Assembly (NCBI GenBank): GCA_026182355.1
Contig: JAPFBL010000117.1
Span: 797,501 to 861,500 of the forward strand
Reading direction: 5' to 3'
From: Hermatobates lingyangjiaoensis
Lineage: Eukaryota; Arthropoda; Insecta; Hemiptera; Hermatobatidae
DNA length: 64,000 bases
Under the pieces are notes generated by a model. It was not told the DNA's origin and made no database searches. It saw only the letters and a list, made by a program, of their open reading frames with translations. The position numbers and the translations under genes were made by a program. Every line of letters begins with the position of its first letter. Position 1 is the first letter of the stretch. Below, piece after piece: positions 22,731-32,709 of this stretch.

Positions 22731-22975
22731 ATAATTCAGCATGAGTAGATACCTGGCGAACTAAAAATTTCAGGAGTCCTATATATTAAAATGAAGAATC
22801 CTATAATAAATTCACAGGTGAATGATATGTTCATCATCCCAACTAGTAGGAGCCTGGAACCCAGTCAGACTAGGGTCCCCATCATTCGAGAGGAATGTAG
22901 TCCGGCTCTCTGATTGATTCTCCTTTGACAAGGCGTTGCCCTGATCATGAACCTAAATCCAATCACATTGTATAT

Positions 22976-22995
22976 ATATATATATATATATATAT
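22976..22995. repeat. (TA)n microsatellite
   Basis: A short pure TA run. Confidence 0.9.
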
Positions 22996-23154
22996 TGATA
23001 ATAAAACGAAACAGTGATGAAAACCAAAAAGCTATCATTATTTCAACTTTTTTAAAGGTAGCATTTAGAAAAGAGGTGATATGTATAAAAAATGTGCAAA
23101 AATGAAGCTACAGTATACGTACAGATTGGCCAACGAACACAAAATAAATACTCT

Positions 23155-23864
23155 TTGAACTTTAATTAAAACTGAGACTATGGGAATTGCCATGAATAGC
23201 AACGAATTGTGTACAATTCCAACTAACAAAGGACCTATGATTGTTAACGCGTAAGCAAAGCATAGTTGTTGTGAAACTGATATGAGACTGAGAGCAGTCT
23301 AATCGGTAGACACCATCGCCAGAGGCCTAGGAGGAAGAAGTTAAAACAGTTAAAACTAAAAGTTGTAGCTGGATCGATCATGAGATGTTCCCGCTGTTTA
23401 CATCATTGCAAACCTATATACCATATAGGCCTTCCCCGATGGAGGTGGTAGCTCACCTCCATCGGGGAAGGCTTAGCAGCTCTATGGGAGAATGAGTTAC
23501 TAAGATTGAATGGTCTTTGATAAGTGATTCGAGAATCTTTATTAAATACTGAGGAAGTGAAAGAGGAGGACAGGACAAGATAGAGTTCCTTTATCACTTT
23601 ATCCTTTATCAACAAGTGAGCAACGAGGAAACAATCTGACATGACGGACACTAAATCATTACTGTCTCTGTCTATTCGGAGGGAATAGGGAACATGCGAT
23701 GGAACAACACGTCTCACTATTATTCCAGAAGGGTAACCACTCTCCTTGAATTTCTGCTTTAAACTGTCTATTTTGATTTTACTGCTGAATGAAGTATTGC
23801 AGATTTGGTTCAATAGAATACATAGAGTTCGTGGAATAGCTTTATTATATGTGGTGGATGACAA
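23155..23864 (-). pseudogene. PLE thumb and GIY-YIG remnant (second PLE family)
   Basis: From 23864 downward a 153-codon frame contains IDSLKQKFKESGYPSGIIVR, then further on RITYQRPFNLSN. This order (LKxxFxxxGYP, then a YxRPxNL motif) is typical of the region between the reverse transcriptase thumb and the endonuclease in PLEs. After the frame closes, the same strand at about 23253-23160 reads LRVNNHRSFVSWN and AIHGNSHSLSFN. This matches the GIY-YIG end seen at 36.05-36.21 kb (LRMNNHRASVNQ, AIHANSHGLPFN). The YVG core is not recognisable and a 44-bp palindrome interrupts the middle. The palm domain was not found upstream, so this is a broken 3' half. Confidence 0.6.
23429..23472. repeat. Perfect 19-bp inverted repeat, six-base loop
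   Basis: GCCTTCCCCGATGGAGGTG at 23429-23447 is exactly mirrored at 23454-23472 with loop GTAGCT. It is GC-rich, would form a very stable hairpin, and sits inside the decayed PLE thumb region. Confidence 0.95.
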
Positions 23865-24129
23865 TTTATGTATTATAGATATTATTGGAAATTTGTTGGG
23901 TTGAGGAAATGAGAGAATTGTTCTGCAGGGTTATAGCAATATATATAGAGGTTATTATTTGGAGAAAAGTATGAGAGGTAGAAATATTCGAGGAAAAATT
24001 TTTTTGGGGAATGACTAAAGTTTTCCAACTGACTTTTCCCACGGCACAAAATGAAGAAGATATTGTATTGATGAAATGAACGCAGGAAAAATCCGTATAT
24101 ATATACTTTGAATTGAAACCAGACGGTCC

Positions 24130-24376
24130 GAACGGACAAATAATTAAAGTTACAGCTAGAGAACACAAGAAAAAGGACGAACACTCACGAATCTCGATAA
24201 TTTCGGCGTCTTGCCGTCTTCAGGAGAGTAGAAAGAAAGAAAATAAAAGGAGAAAGAATGAAGGAACGGAGACGTAAATGCGTCCACTGGCCGATGTAAA
24301 CATCGTTTTGGCAAGACGCCAAAATTATCGAGATTGTTGAGTGTTCGTCCTTTTTCTTGTGTTCTCTAGCTGTAAC

Positions 24377-24409
<33 letters not shown>

Positions 24410-24420
24410 TACAATTGTAT
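24130..24420. mobile_element. PLE-terminus foldback, family of 9.5 kb
   Basis: The left arm (24137-24300) is the inverse of 9480-9645 with intact CTGAAGA, GGC/GCC hairpin, GAAA and GTGAGT on the minus strand. The right arm (about 24305-24385) is the direct-strand copy lacking the CTGAAGA box. Both outer ends terminate at AGCTGTAACTTTAATT, and the right one runs into (TA)n at 24382-24408. It is non-coding. Confidence 0.8.
24382..24408. repeat. (TA)n microsatellite
   Basis: A pure TA run abutting the foldback. Confidence 0.95.
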
Positions 24421-24429
24421 TCTTTGAGC

Positions 24430-27400
24430 AAATAAAATACAAATATGTTCAGTTTTTGCGATACGAGGTTAAATCATTTTAAAATTTAATTCATTCTTAT
24501 ATTCTAATTATACAATACCACCCCAAAGGTTATATTAAATAGCCCCCACCTTCATAATTATAATTTATCTTACTAGTGACTAAACCATCATCTTGTTGTT
24601 TCCTTTATTCAAGGACTTCAAGAGGTACATTAAATCACAAACTGTATAAATACAGAGAATACAGTCAAACAAAACTAAACAAAAAAAAAAAAAAAACAGA
24701 AGAAAAAGTTTTTCTTCTTCCTTCTCGGTACAGAAATATTTGAGTATAAACCCGAAAACTATAGGAGAATACTATCGTAATTTTTGGTTAGTAAATAAAG
24801 TAAGCAAGAATTATAAACATAAAATTTATTCACTTTTATAGAAGCTATGTGAAATCTTGGGGTTAATTTATAGAGGGTCAAATTTATTGTCATACTGGTG
24901 AATAAAAATATTTATTAATTAAGTACATCAAACAATTGACTCAACATATGATCTATTTCTAACTCAAATCAATGTTATAACTATATCAGAATAATGCATA
25001 GATTAAAATAAATTCAAATTAAACATTTTGAGATCTGAAATTATCAACAAAAGTTTTTGCTACGAAGTTCTCAGAACAGGGTGAATATGAAAAATATGTA
25101 TACGGAATAACTGTTCGAATGCTATCTGAGAAGATACCTGAAAAAGGGCAGGAGGGCAGGAATAGTTTTTCTAGCAGACAGGTGAATCTTTAATTGCCTA
25201 CTATTGTAATTCCAATTTCAAATCTCTGATTTCAGTTAGTATTCACTGCGAGGGGTGATAATCTAATGGATTTCCAAAATTATGGAAGACAAGTCCAAAT
25301 GACATAAATTATATTTAGATAATAAAGGTAGGGTTCTAATTTTCTGTAATAGCAGGTATTTCTCCCTTATAATGTGTCTCGAGTCCACTTTCAGATGTTA
25401 GACACAGAACTGCTTCATACAAAAGAATTAAGTTTAGTTTCGAACATGTAAAGAGACAAAGAGAGTTTTCTTTTGCAACTACTTACAACAGTCACCTCTA
25501 GTGTATCCACTCTGAGGTCTATGAGTTTTAAAATATTTCATAGCAAAGCGCCTCCCAGCAGAGAATTCTATTGTCTCTCTCCAATCTCCGTTAGGTGGTT
25601 CAGAATAGCACTCAAGATCATAAGCGTACATTAAGAAATGATATATTTGGCCAGCCTTCTATTCCAATTAATTCTAGTCTAGCAAGCCAAGATAAGAAAT
25701 ATAGGACTGAAACCCATATATTCATAAACTAGAATAATTATTCTTTAAGAACGTGTTAACCTAATAGACTAATATACGACATCTCCTTACACCATTTAGT
25801 CAGCTTTTGTAACCATCAGAAGCTATTGTCGGAGTATTTTTCATCTTTATGACTCAAAGCTAATCAATGACACACCGTATTTAGAACCTATAACCTTAAA
25901 AACGCTATTGACCTAAAAGTAATTTAGAACACATAAAAGCATATTTTAACTTTAAAATTATAAAGAACATATCCTGCTAGACGTACTAATGCATCACCGG
26001 TTACTAGTGTAACTCAAGGATTCCTCCTGGACAAACGCAGCTAACATTAAATGCTCTTTGATGCTGATGAAATAACTTTGCAGCTGAAGACTTGAATTCT
26101 CACTTCAAACGAACAAGTTCCCCGCTTTAAGTTATAACGACTAAACTAGATCCTCTTTGATTCTGGCAATTTTCGTTTAGCCTTGAGATAAAACTTTTTA
26201 AGCTCACCTATTCTTCTGGTCAAACAACGACTAAAGGCCGGAGTGTAGCTATTCGCTTCATGTATCACTGAAATCAAGAAGTACTGCAGTTTATCTAAAT
26301 AGTGATCCAATGTTTGTGGTTACCATTCAGATAAATATCACCAGTTGCTACTGTCGCTATTTGGCTGCTCGGTAGGATTTGTCTGAAAATAATAATACTG
26401 AGTGGTCAGTAACTATAAGTCACCTACTTTCTAATAGTGGGTGAAAAAAATGCGTTGTATTGTAATCTGAAAGATAGCAAATACCAAACTCGTTTGTCAC
26501 GAAATTGAGGTATGAAATATTTTGAGAAAAAATTTCTCAAAGGTAATGAGAAAAAAATGAGTCAAAGGTAACAAATCAACTCATTTGGCATGCAGATGCA
26601 CGAATGCTAGTTGATCTGCGTGATTTATGGAAATCTCCAGTAAAAATTATCACATCCACTGAAATCCAGAACTACTCCCGTTCTTAATATTGCGGGTGTA
26701 TCTATTTACTCGGGGTGTTATTTTTCGGCTTAACTCTCTGACATTGTTCATAGTCCCAACATAGTTAGTTACCTAACATAGTCGCGAACACACTTGGTAT
26801 AGATCTGTCAATATACATACACATTGTCTACCAACAGATCTTTCCAATATTAAATTAACTCGACAAGTAGTCATAATCACACTTGTGTAATTCGTCACGT
26901 AGTAGTAAGGAATACCACACAACCTTCCAATTGTCACTAAGCACCTGCAACTCTCCTCTGAATGAACCATTTTTTAGTTAAAACATGAGATCAACTTTGT
27001 CCTGTCAATCTAGTTATTATACTCTAAGTCTCTTTCTTATGGAAGTACCACTCATCTTTAGAGAAGAAAACTGTAGAAATTGATCTAGCAGCTATGGTTT
27101 TTGCCTCGGAATGCGAATATTACTATATGAATGACCTGTTTTGGTATTATTTAGTGCTCCCAGCTTATTCAGCCATATCACTGAAAACAACAACAAAATA
27201 GACTGATGCCTTTTTTACGTGAAAGCTCTTTTGCCGCATCTCGGGAGCTATAAGCTCTAGCCTAGGATAGAGGCAAACAAAACCTCCGAGATACGCCCGA
27301 GGTGGACTATATGAATGACCACTATAATGATACAGATCATACGTTATTGTAGCGCTTTTAAATTCTCTACAGCTCCCCTTGTAATATAACCATACACCAG

Positions 27401-28780
27401 TGCTCTCTGAATTAGAAGTTCGACACAGTTCAAATTCACAAAAAAAAAACACAAACCCAGTTCCAAGAGTCTAAACTGCTGCCTAGAGGGTTGACAACAA
27501 AACCTTAAGTGTAGCTACGCTGGAGTATAGGAATTGTAAAATAATTCAAGGAACAACCATTCATTCATAACGAAGCTAATAGCAGCGTTAATTATGAAAT
27601 ATAAGAGTTACTATGCAGAGGCTTTAATAATTGAAGTACACTTCGCCACTATGCCTCCTGCGTGGTATCGTCACCAGTCTGCCAGCACTCCAACACCACT
27701 TATACTGCATATATACTTTTCTTGGGTTGACTAAACTTTCCAGTTGATATAATATTATTTCATTTAAAATATTAGTGTAATTTTTAACATCATTAACAGC
27801 TGTATATCTAGCTGTTTATTTCAATTTTGCCTATATCTGAATTCAATATAAATTTGCTTCCTGTTTCTTTGACTTATTCTATGTTATTTAATATTTCAAG
27901 GTAGTATTAAATAACTCGTTTATCTGGTTGTTGGTCATTATGTCAATTATGGTAATGTGCACTGTTTTATGCTTAAATATTTTAGAAATTCTGTTATTCT
28001 CACTCTTGGTCCCTTCTGTCTTACAAGCCATAAATATGCATGTCCAGTATCCTAGTTGTATGCATCATGCTATTTATTACAAACAGTTTGCATAATTCAA
28101 ATTATTTATATTATATTAAAGAACCGGATATTTTCTTCAAGTGTTTTAAACTTTTCTTACTGTCTGACAAACGAATATCCACAGTTTAAATCTTTTATTA
28201 TTTTGATGCAATGTTTATCTTTTCTTTGATAAATGAGATTCTTAATACTTTTGCATATATGTAATAACAATATCAATTTACATTTGTTTCGTGGGGTTTG
28301 TTTCTTTTGATTGTTTCCATTCAACTGTTTAAGGCTCTCTTAATAATTGGATGGTTGAATTCATTTTTAACCAGTATTTTTTTTCTTGTTTTTATTTCAT
28401 TTGTTTATTATGTAATAGCGTCGGCCGGATGAAAAAATACAGTTATATAATAATTATAATGTCTATTAAATTATTAGTCTTCTTGCTTAAAATACCTATA
28501 TACCTGTTTTATAATTTAAATATTGTAGAGTATCGAGGAATACTTCAAGGGAATCACAATATGTTGGAATTAAAATAACAAATGAAAATGAATATAATTC
28601 ATACTAACAATGGAGAACTGTCCATGAATCTATGGTGATATTTATGGAATTAGAAAAGAGCAATTTCTATTATTCCGTCAGTTTCAATTATCTGTAATCA
28701 AAATGGGCGTCAAAGGACCAATGTGCCAAAATGATTGCACCAAGAAAAGTAAAACCTATTAAAGTTTATAAGTATATGTC
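24430..28780. other. Unassigned stretch; middle part less AT-rich
   Basis: No gene is supported. From about 25250 to 27720 the composition is more balanced than in the flanks, and a 95-codon minus-strand frame lies at 27165-27452, but no domain is recognisable. On the plus strand 26010-26070 reads SVTQGFLLD, then FDADEIT after stops. This faintly recalls the GVPQG and FADD motifs of reverse transcriptases but is too short to call. It may be an old transposon. Confidence 0.35.
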
Positions 28781-28785
28781 TTGGA

Positions 28786-29115
28786 TGGTTAAGTTAGGTT
28801 GCAGTGGTAGTCTCACAGGGGAACACACGTAGGCCGACTATTGGTCATTTGTGGTACCATACAATGATGATTGATTCTACATTGGGAGTCCTAAATTTTG
28901 CCTAACTCAAGTGTATTTAGAGTAGGGATCTTCAAGGATTTCCTGACGTCGTAGAGGCTCGGTACCGACGGTTTAATGTCCTTCTTTGGTGGACGACCTG
29001 CTCAGATTTAATCATCTCCCGCATGAATAAATCGAGGGTCAAGTGGGGATCGAACCCCGGTCGGTCCAGTTCGGAGGTGAGTACCTTAACCACTGAGCTA
29101 ATCTGGCCCGCGTAG
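28786..29115 (-). mobile_element. tRNA-derived SINE, near full length
   Basis: On the minus strand it begins GGCCAGATTAGCTCAGTGG (A box) and has GGTTCGATCCCC (B box), so it retains the internal RNA polymerase III promoter. It continues through a body with a GGACATTAAACCGTCGG-type motif and ends near TGCAACCTAACTTAACC. The flanks share GTCTTGGA (28778-28785 and 29116-29123), a possible but weak TSD. Being tRNA-like, it could be mistaken for a tRNA gene, but the roughly 300-bp body and the two sister copies show it is a SINE. Confidence 0.88.
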
Positions 29116-29129
29116 GTCTTGGAAACAGT

Positions 29130-30950
29130 TACAATTTACCAACATATATGTTTTAACCCAACAAATATAATAAAGTGCAAACAAAGTAGAAAATTCTATT
29201 TGAATTTTAAGTTAAAGTTTACTTTAATTTTAAACTATTAAAAAATAAATATGAAAAATAACTCTTTAATAATTTACGAATAATTGACCGGTAAATATTG
29301 TTACATAAAATGACTGATGAAAAAAAATATGTTCATAAATATTTTTTTGAGATTTTGAGACCTTAGTTGAATTTACAATATTTTTCTGTTTAATAAAATT
29401 CTCAAACAATAAAATTTTTAATAGATAATGTGCTTTCAGCTGTTTTTGTAAATCATATTACAATCAGAACTGTTAAGACCATGGAACATATAAACAGATG
29501 TAAGACTTGTGATAGTTACCAACTGATTTGATTTTATCTTTTGCCTCTAAAATCTCGGCTCTTAAGTTCAATTTAGAGATTTAAAGTTTAGTACTAATTG
29601 CTGTAAAGATTTGAGGGTATCGTATTGTAGAGCAAAATTCTGTAACTCCCAATTATTAAACAAAAAAATCATTAGCACTAATATTTTGAAGCAGTATATT
29701 AATTTTTTTGTTGATTTTGATATTTTTTTATCGAGCTTGAATTGAAGCCCTGCTCTCCAGTAGTGAGTTGGCTAATAGACTTCCATATCCTTTGTAGGTA
29801 CAAGGACCGGCGAAAAATTCCATTTATTTAGGTTTAAATTCCTATCAAAACACGTTGTCCCAATACAATTAATTGTTCTGCTAATAATAACTGATAATAG
29901 TAGTCTATGCAGATAGTATTTTAGTTCCAGTCATTACTTCCGTGACTTTATTTAAAGTTGCGTTGGTTGAGAATAAGGTTAATAAATACATGTATCCAAA
30001 ATGATTTTAAACAGTAACTAGGCGACAATAAACTTTTATATAAACTAAATAAATAATGAATAAATCTTGCAGGCATACAAAATGAAAATTCGTATATTGT
30101 TTATGAAATATCTATATCAATAGTTTTTCAAACTCCGGTAATAACTCTTTAAATACAATGAAAAATTTATGATTATAGTTATTTTAGCTGAATGGAAGTT
30201 TTGATTTATACACATGTGCTGAATAGAATTTTATTAGCTCGTTTACGTTATTAGAGATAAAATGGAGTGATTATAGCCTGGATGAGGCTGTTTGGCTGCA
30301 GAAGTGTTGTTCTCTACATCTATTAGAGGCTTGCACAATTGCAGACACAATGACCTTTCATTTCCTCTGAATTATGACTACATGCCCAGCAAGTTTCTTC
30401 AATATGATTGATTCAATGGCACAATATAATTTAGTATATTAAATAAATAATTTGTATTGTTACTGTAAATTGCATTTACATTTGTATTAACATTACGATG
30501 ATGTTATTTATTAAATATTGTAATTATTTTTATACAATTAGTGTTTTTCAGTTAAATTAAATAAAATTTCTAGACTTAAATTAATGAAAAAAAAATTCTA
30601 AGAAGTATGTGTTATTAAATACAGACTATTTAAGTATTTTTATTGTATAGTAAATATTGGTAGAAGAATCGAAGAAAAGATGAACATATTTCAATAGAGG
30701 ACAAATTGTATTAAATGAATGTGTTAAACAGATGCTGTAACTATGAAAGTTAGAAAACGTAAAGCTTAAACTTTTAAAAAAATTTTTTGATCATTCAATG
30801 ACTAATCAATACTTGTTAGGAATCAGTAAGCTTAAATAAAATTAGTTGATTTTTTTTAAATGTATTTCTTGTTTAAAAGGTTGATTGATGATATTAATTG
30901 TAATCATGAACTTAGACATGTAGTCACACAGATACAAAACACAAATACAT
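29130..30950. other. AT-rich stretch, no gene seen
   Basis: No element was recognised. A mildly GC-elevated patch at 30270-30420 (GATGAGGCTGTTTGGCTGCA) is of unknown meaning. Confidence 0.5.
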
Positions 30951-30951
30951 A

Positions 30952-31858
30952 CGAGGTGTGTAAATAAAGTAGTGAGACTGATTTTTTTTTTAATTTTCTA
31001 TTCAAATATAATTACAATGTGATATCGTCACCTTCAAAATAGTTCCCTTCGGAAGCCACACAGCCCTGGAGACGGTCCTTCCAATCATTGTAGCATTGCT
31101 GGAACTCGGATTCTGGAATGGCCTTCAGCTGGTCGGTTACAGCAGTTTGTATGTTTTGTAGTGTCCCGAAATGAGTTCCCTTGAGGTGATTTTTCAATCT
31201 CGGGAAGAGGAAAAAGTCACAAGGACTCAAGTCTGGTGAATAAGGAGGCTGAGGAGCAACAGGAATGTTTTTACTGGCCAAAAACTCGTTTATTGAGATG
31301 GCAGTGTGACAGGGCGCGTTGTCGTGATGCAACACCCACTTGTCTTTGATGTTTGGCCGCACACGAAGGACTCTTTTTCGAAGTCGAAGTCTTTTTCGAA
31401 GGACTCTTTTTCGATCTGAACGCACAAGGTTCCGTACTCTGTTGACATTTTCATCGGTGTTTGCCCTTGAAGGCCTTCCGCTTCGTGGTTCATCTTCAAT
31501 CGACTCTCTTCCTTCTGAAAATTCCTTAAACCACCGAAAAACCTGTGCCCTTGATAAAACACGTTCTCCATAGGCCACCTAAAGTTTTTCAAAAGTTTCG
31601 GTTGCATTATGTCCAAGTCTGAAGCAAAATTTGATTGCACACCGCGGCTCAACTTTGAGGTCACTCATTTTTAAAACGCTCAAGAAAAAACCATTTCACG
31701 AAAACCAACGCTACGGACAAACAAATGACTGTGGCGAGTTCAGATTCATACTGGAGGCGCATCACACGTGCACCTGACGCTACTCAAGGCCACGCGTCTC
31801 TAGCGTTGCCAAATGGAAAGCGACGTTGCCAGTATCAATACTTTATTTACACACCTCG
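30952..31858 (-). mobile_element. mariner-family transposon, internally deleted
   Basis: Terminal inverted repeats start CGAGGTGTGTAAATAAAGTA at 30952 and are mirrored at 31858, each flanked by TA (30950-30951 and 31859-31860), the target site of Tc1/mariner elements. At 907 bp it is shorter than the usual roughly 1.3 kb. The deletion falls in the transposase gene. The inverted repeats are largely intact, so it could in principle have been mobilised in trans by a related transposase. Confidence 0.95.
31012..31668 (-). pseudogene. mariner transposase pseudogene
   Basis: Translation starts at 31668 (MSDLKVEPRCAIKFC), the conserved N-terminal helix-turn-helix region. A TAG interrupts after about 28 codons, just before VAYGERVLSRAQVFRWFKEF. 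The reading frame then runs to a stop at 31012. The segment following VRSDRKRV is fused by a deletion, with a short Arg-rich stretch at the join, to VRPNIKDKWVLHHDNAPCH. It ends with the YSPDLSPCDFFLFP block and a FEGDD-containing C-terminus. The second and third catalytic aspartates (HHDN and SPCDF) remain. The first catalytic aspartate and roughly 120 residues are missing. Stop plus deletion make it inactive. The family (DD34D mariner) is secure. Confidence 0.93.
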
Positions 31859-32063
31859 TATATAGTTATGAAAGGCACAGGTCATGAACACGCAAATAAA
31901 CATATTATTTGTGATCACTTTAAACAAATATTTGACTATATCTAAGGCATTCTGTATTCGAATAGACTGAAGTCATACTGTTTCATTGAAAAGTTTAAAA
32001 TCGTCATTAAATCCAACATCCCTACATTGTTAAGACAATCATTGAGGAAACATTTTAAACTAA

Positions 32064-32205
32064 ATCTAATGTAAATTATTAATCAAACCACAATTAGAAA
32101 ATGGGAAAACAAGACTAATTGTTTTAACAATTAACAATTTTCTAATTGATCATTGATTGTTATTTCACGTGTTTATGTGAAATCTTTTTATCTAATGTAA
32201 ATTAT
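32064..32205 (+). mobile_element. Foldback-family insertion with 16-bp TSD
   Basis: The 16-bp sequence atctaatgtaaattat flanks the insert at 32064-32079 and 32190-32205. The 110-bp insert starts with an inverted, truncated left arm (AATCAAACCACAATTAGAAA). It ends with the complete right end (ATTGATTGTTATTTCACG, hairpin, CTTTTT). The hammerhead-like middle is lost. Same asymmetry as at 10.6 kb. Confidence 0.9.
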
Positions 32206-32373
32206 ATTTTTAAGGTAGAAAAATCCAGAAATGAATATTCAATGATTATTTTATATTAGGTATTGATATATGAAAATGTTGTTTAAAAGTGTGAAGCAAA
32301 TATTGTGTCATGTGAACACATTTCTTTTTAACTTATTTCAATGGAAATCGGCTAGAAAAAATATATAAGTTAA

Positions 32374-32709
32374 TATCACCCGGCTAAAGGGGCTAGCTCA
32401 GTGGTTACGTGCTCACCTCTGAACTGATAGGACCGGGGTTCAATCCTCACCTGGCCCTCGATTTGAGGGAGTTGAATAAATCTGAGCACGTCATCCCTCG
32501 GAGAAGGACGTTAAACCGTCGGTCCCGAGCCTGTACGATGTCAGGTACTCGTTAAAGATCCCTACTCTAAATAAATTTGAGTTAGGCAAAATTTAGGACT
32601 CCCACTGTAGAATCAATCTTCATTGTGTGGTATCACAAAGGGCCAATGCTTGGCCTACGTGTGTTCCCTTGTGGGACTGCCACTGCAACCTAACCTATCA
32701 CCCGGCTAA
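32374..32709 (+). mobile_element. tRNA-derived SINE, complete, 14-bp TSD
   Basis: The 308-bp body (32388-32695) is bounded by tatcacccggctaa at 32374-32387 and 32696-32709. It has an A box TAGCTCAGTGG, a B box GGTTCAATCCTC, a central block around GGACGTTAAACCGTCGGTCC, and a 3' end GCAACCTAACC. The tail is not poly(A); it resembles two units of the arthropod telomere repeat. It needs reverse transcriptase supplied in trans by a partner element. Confidence 0.95.

Noticed and set aside
23866..24184. Overlapping 100-codon frames as a membrane protein
   Set aside because: Two frames overlap over the same DNA, both are Phe/Ser/Ile-rich from AT bias, and they run into a PLE terminus.
26001..26080. 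Reverse-transcriptase motifs (TQGFLLD, FDADE)
   Set aside because: Too short, with stops between and wrong spacing; kept only as a remark in the unassigned stretch.
28786..29115. tRNA gene suggested by A and B boxes
   Set aside because: The tRNA-like head is fused to a ~300-bp body shared with two other TSD-flanked copies, so it is a SINE.
31340..31573. Plus-strand Arg/Ser-rich frame
   Set aside because: Antisense shadow of the mariner transposase.
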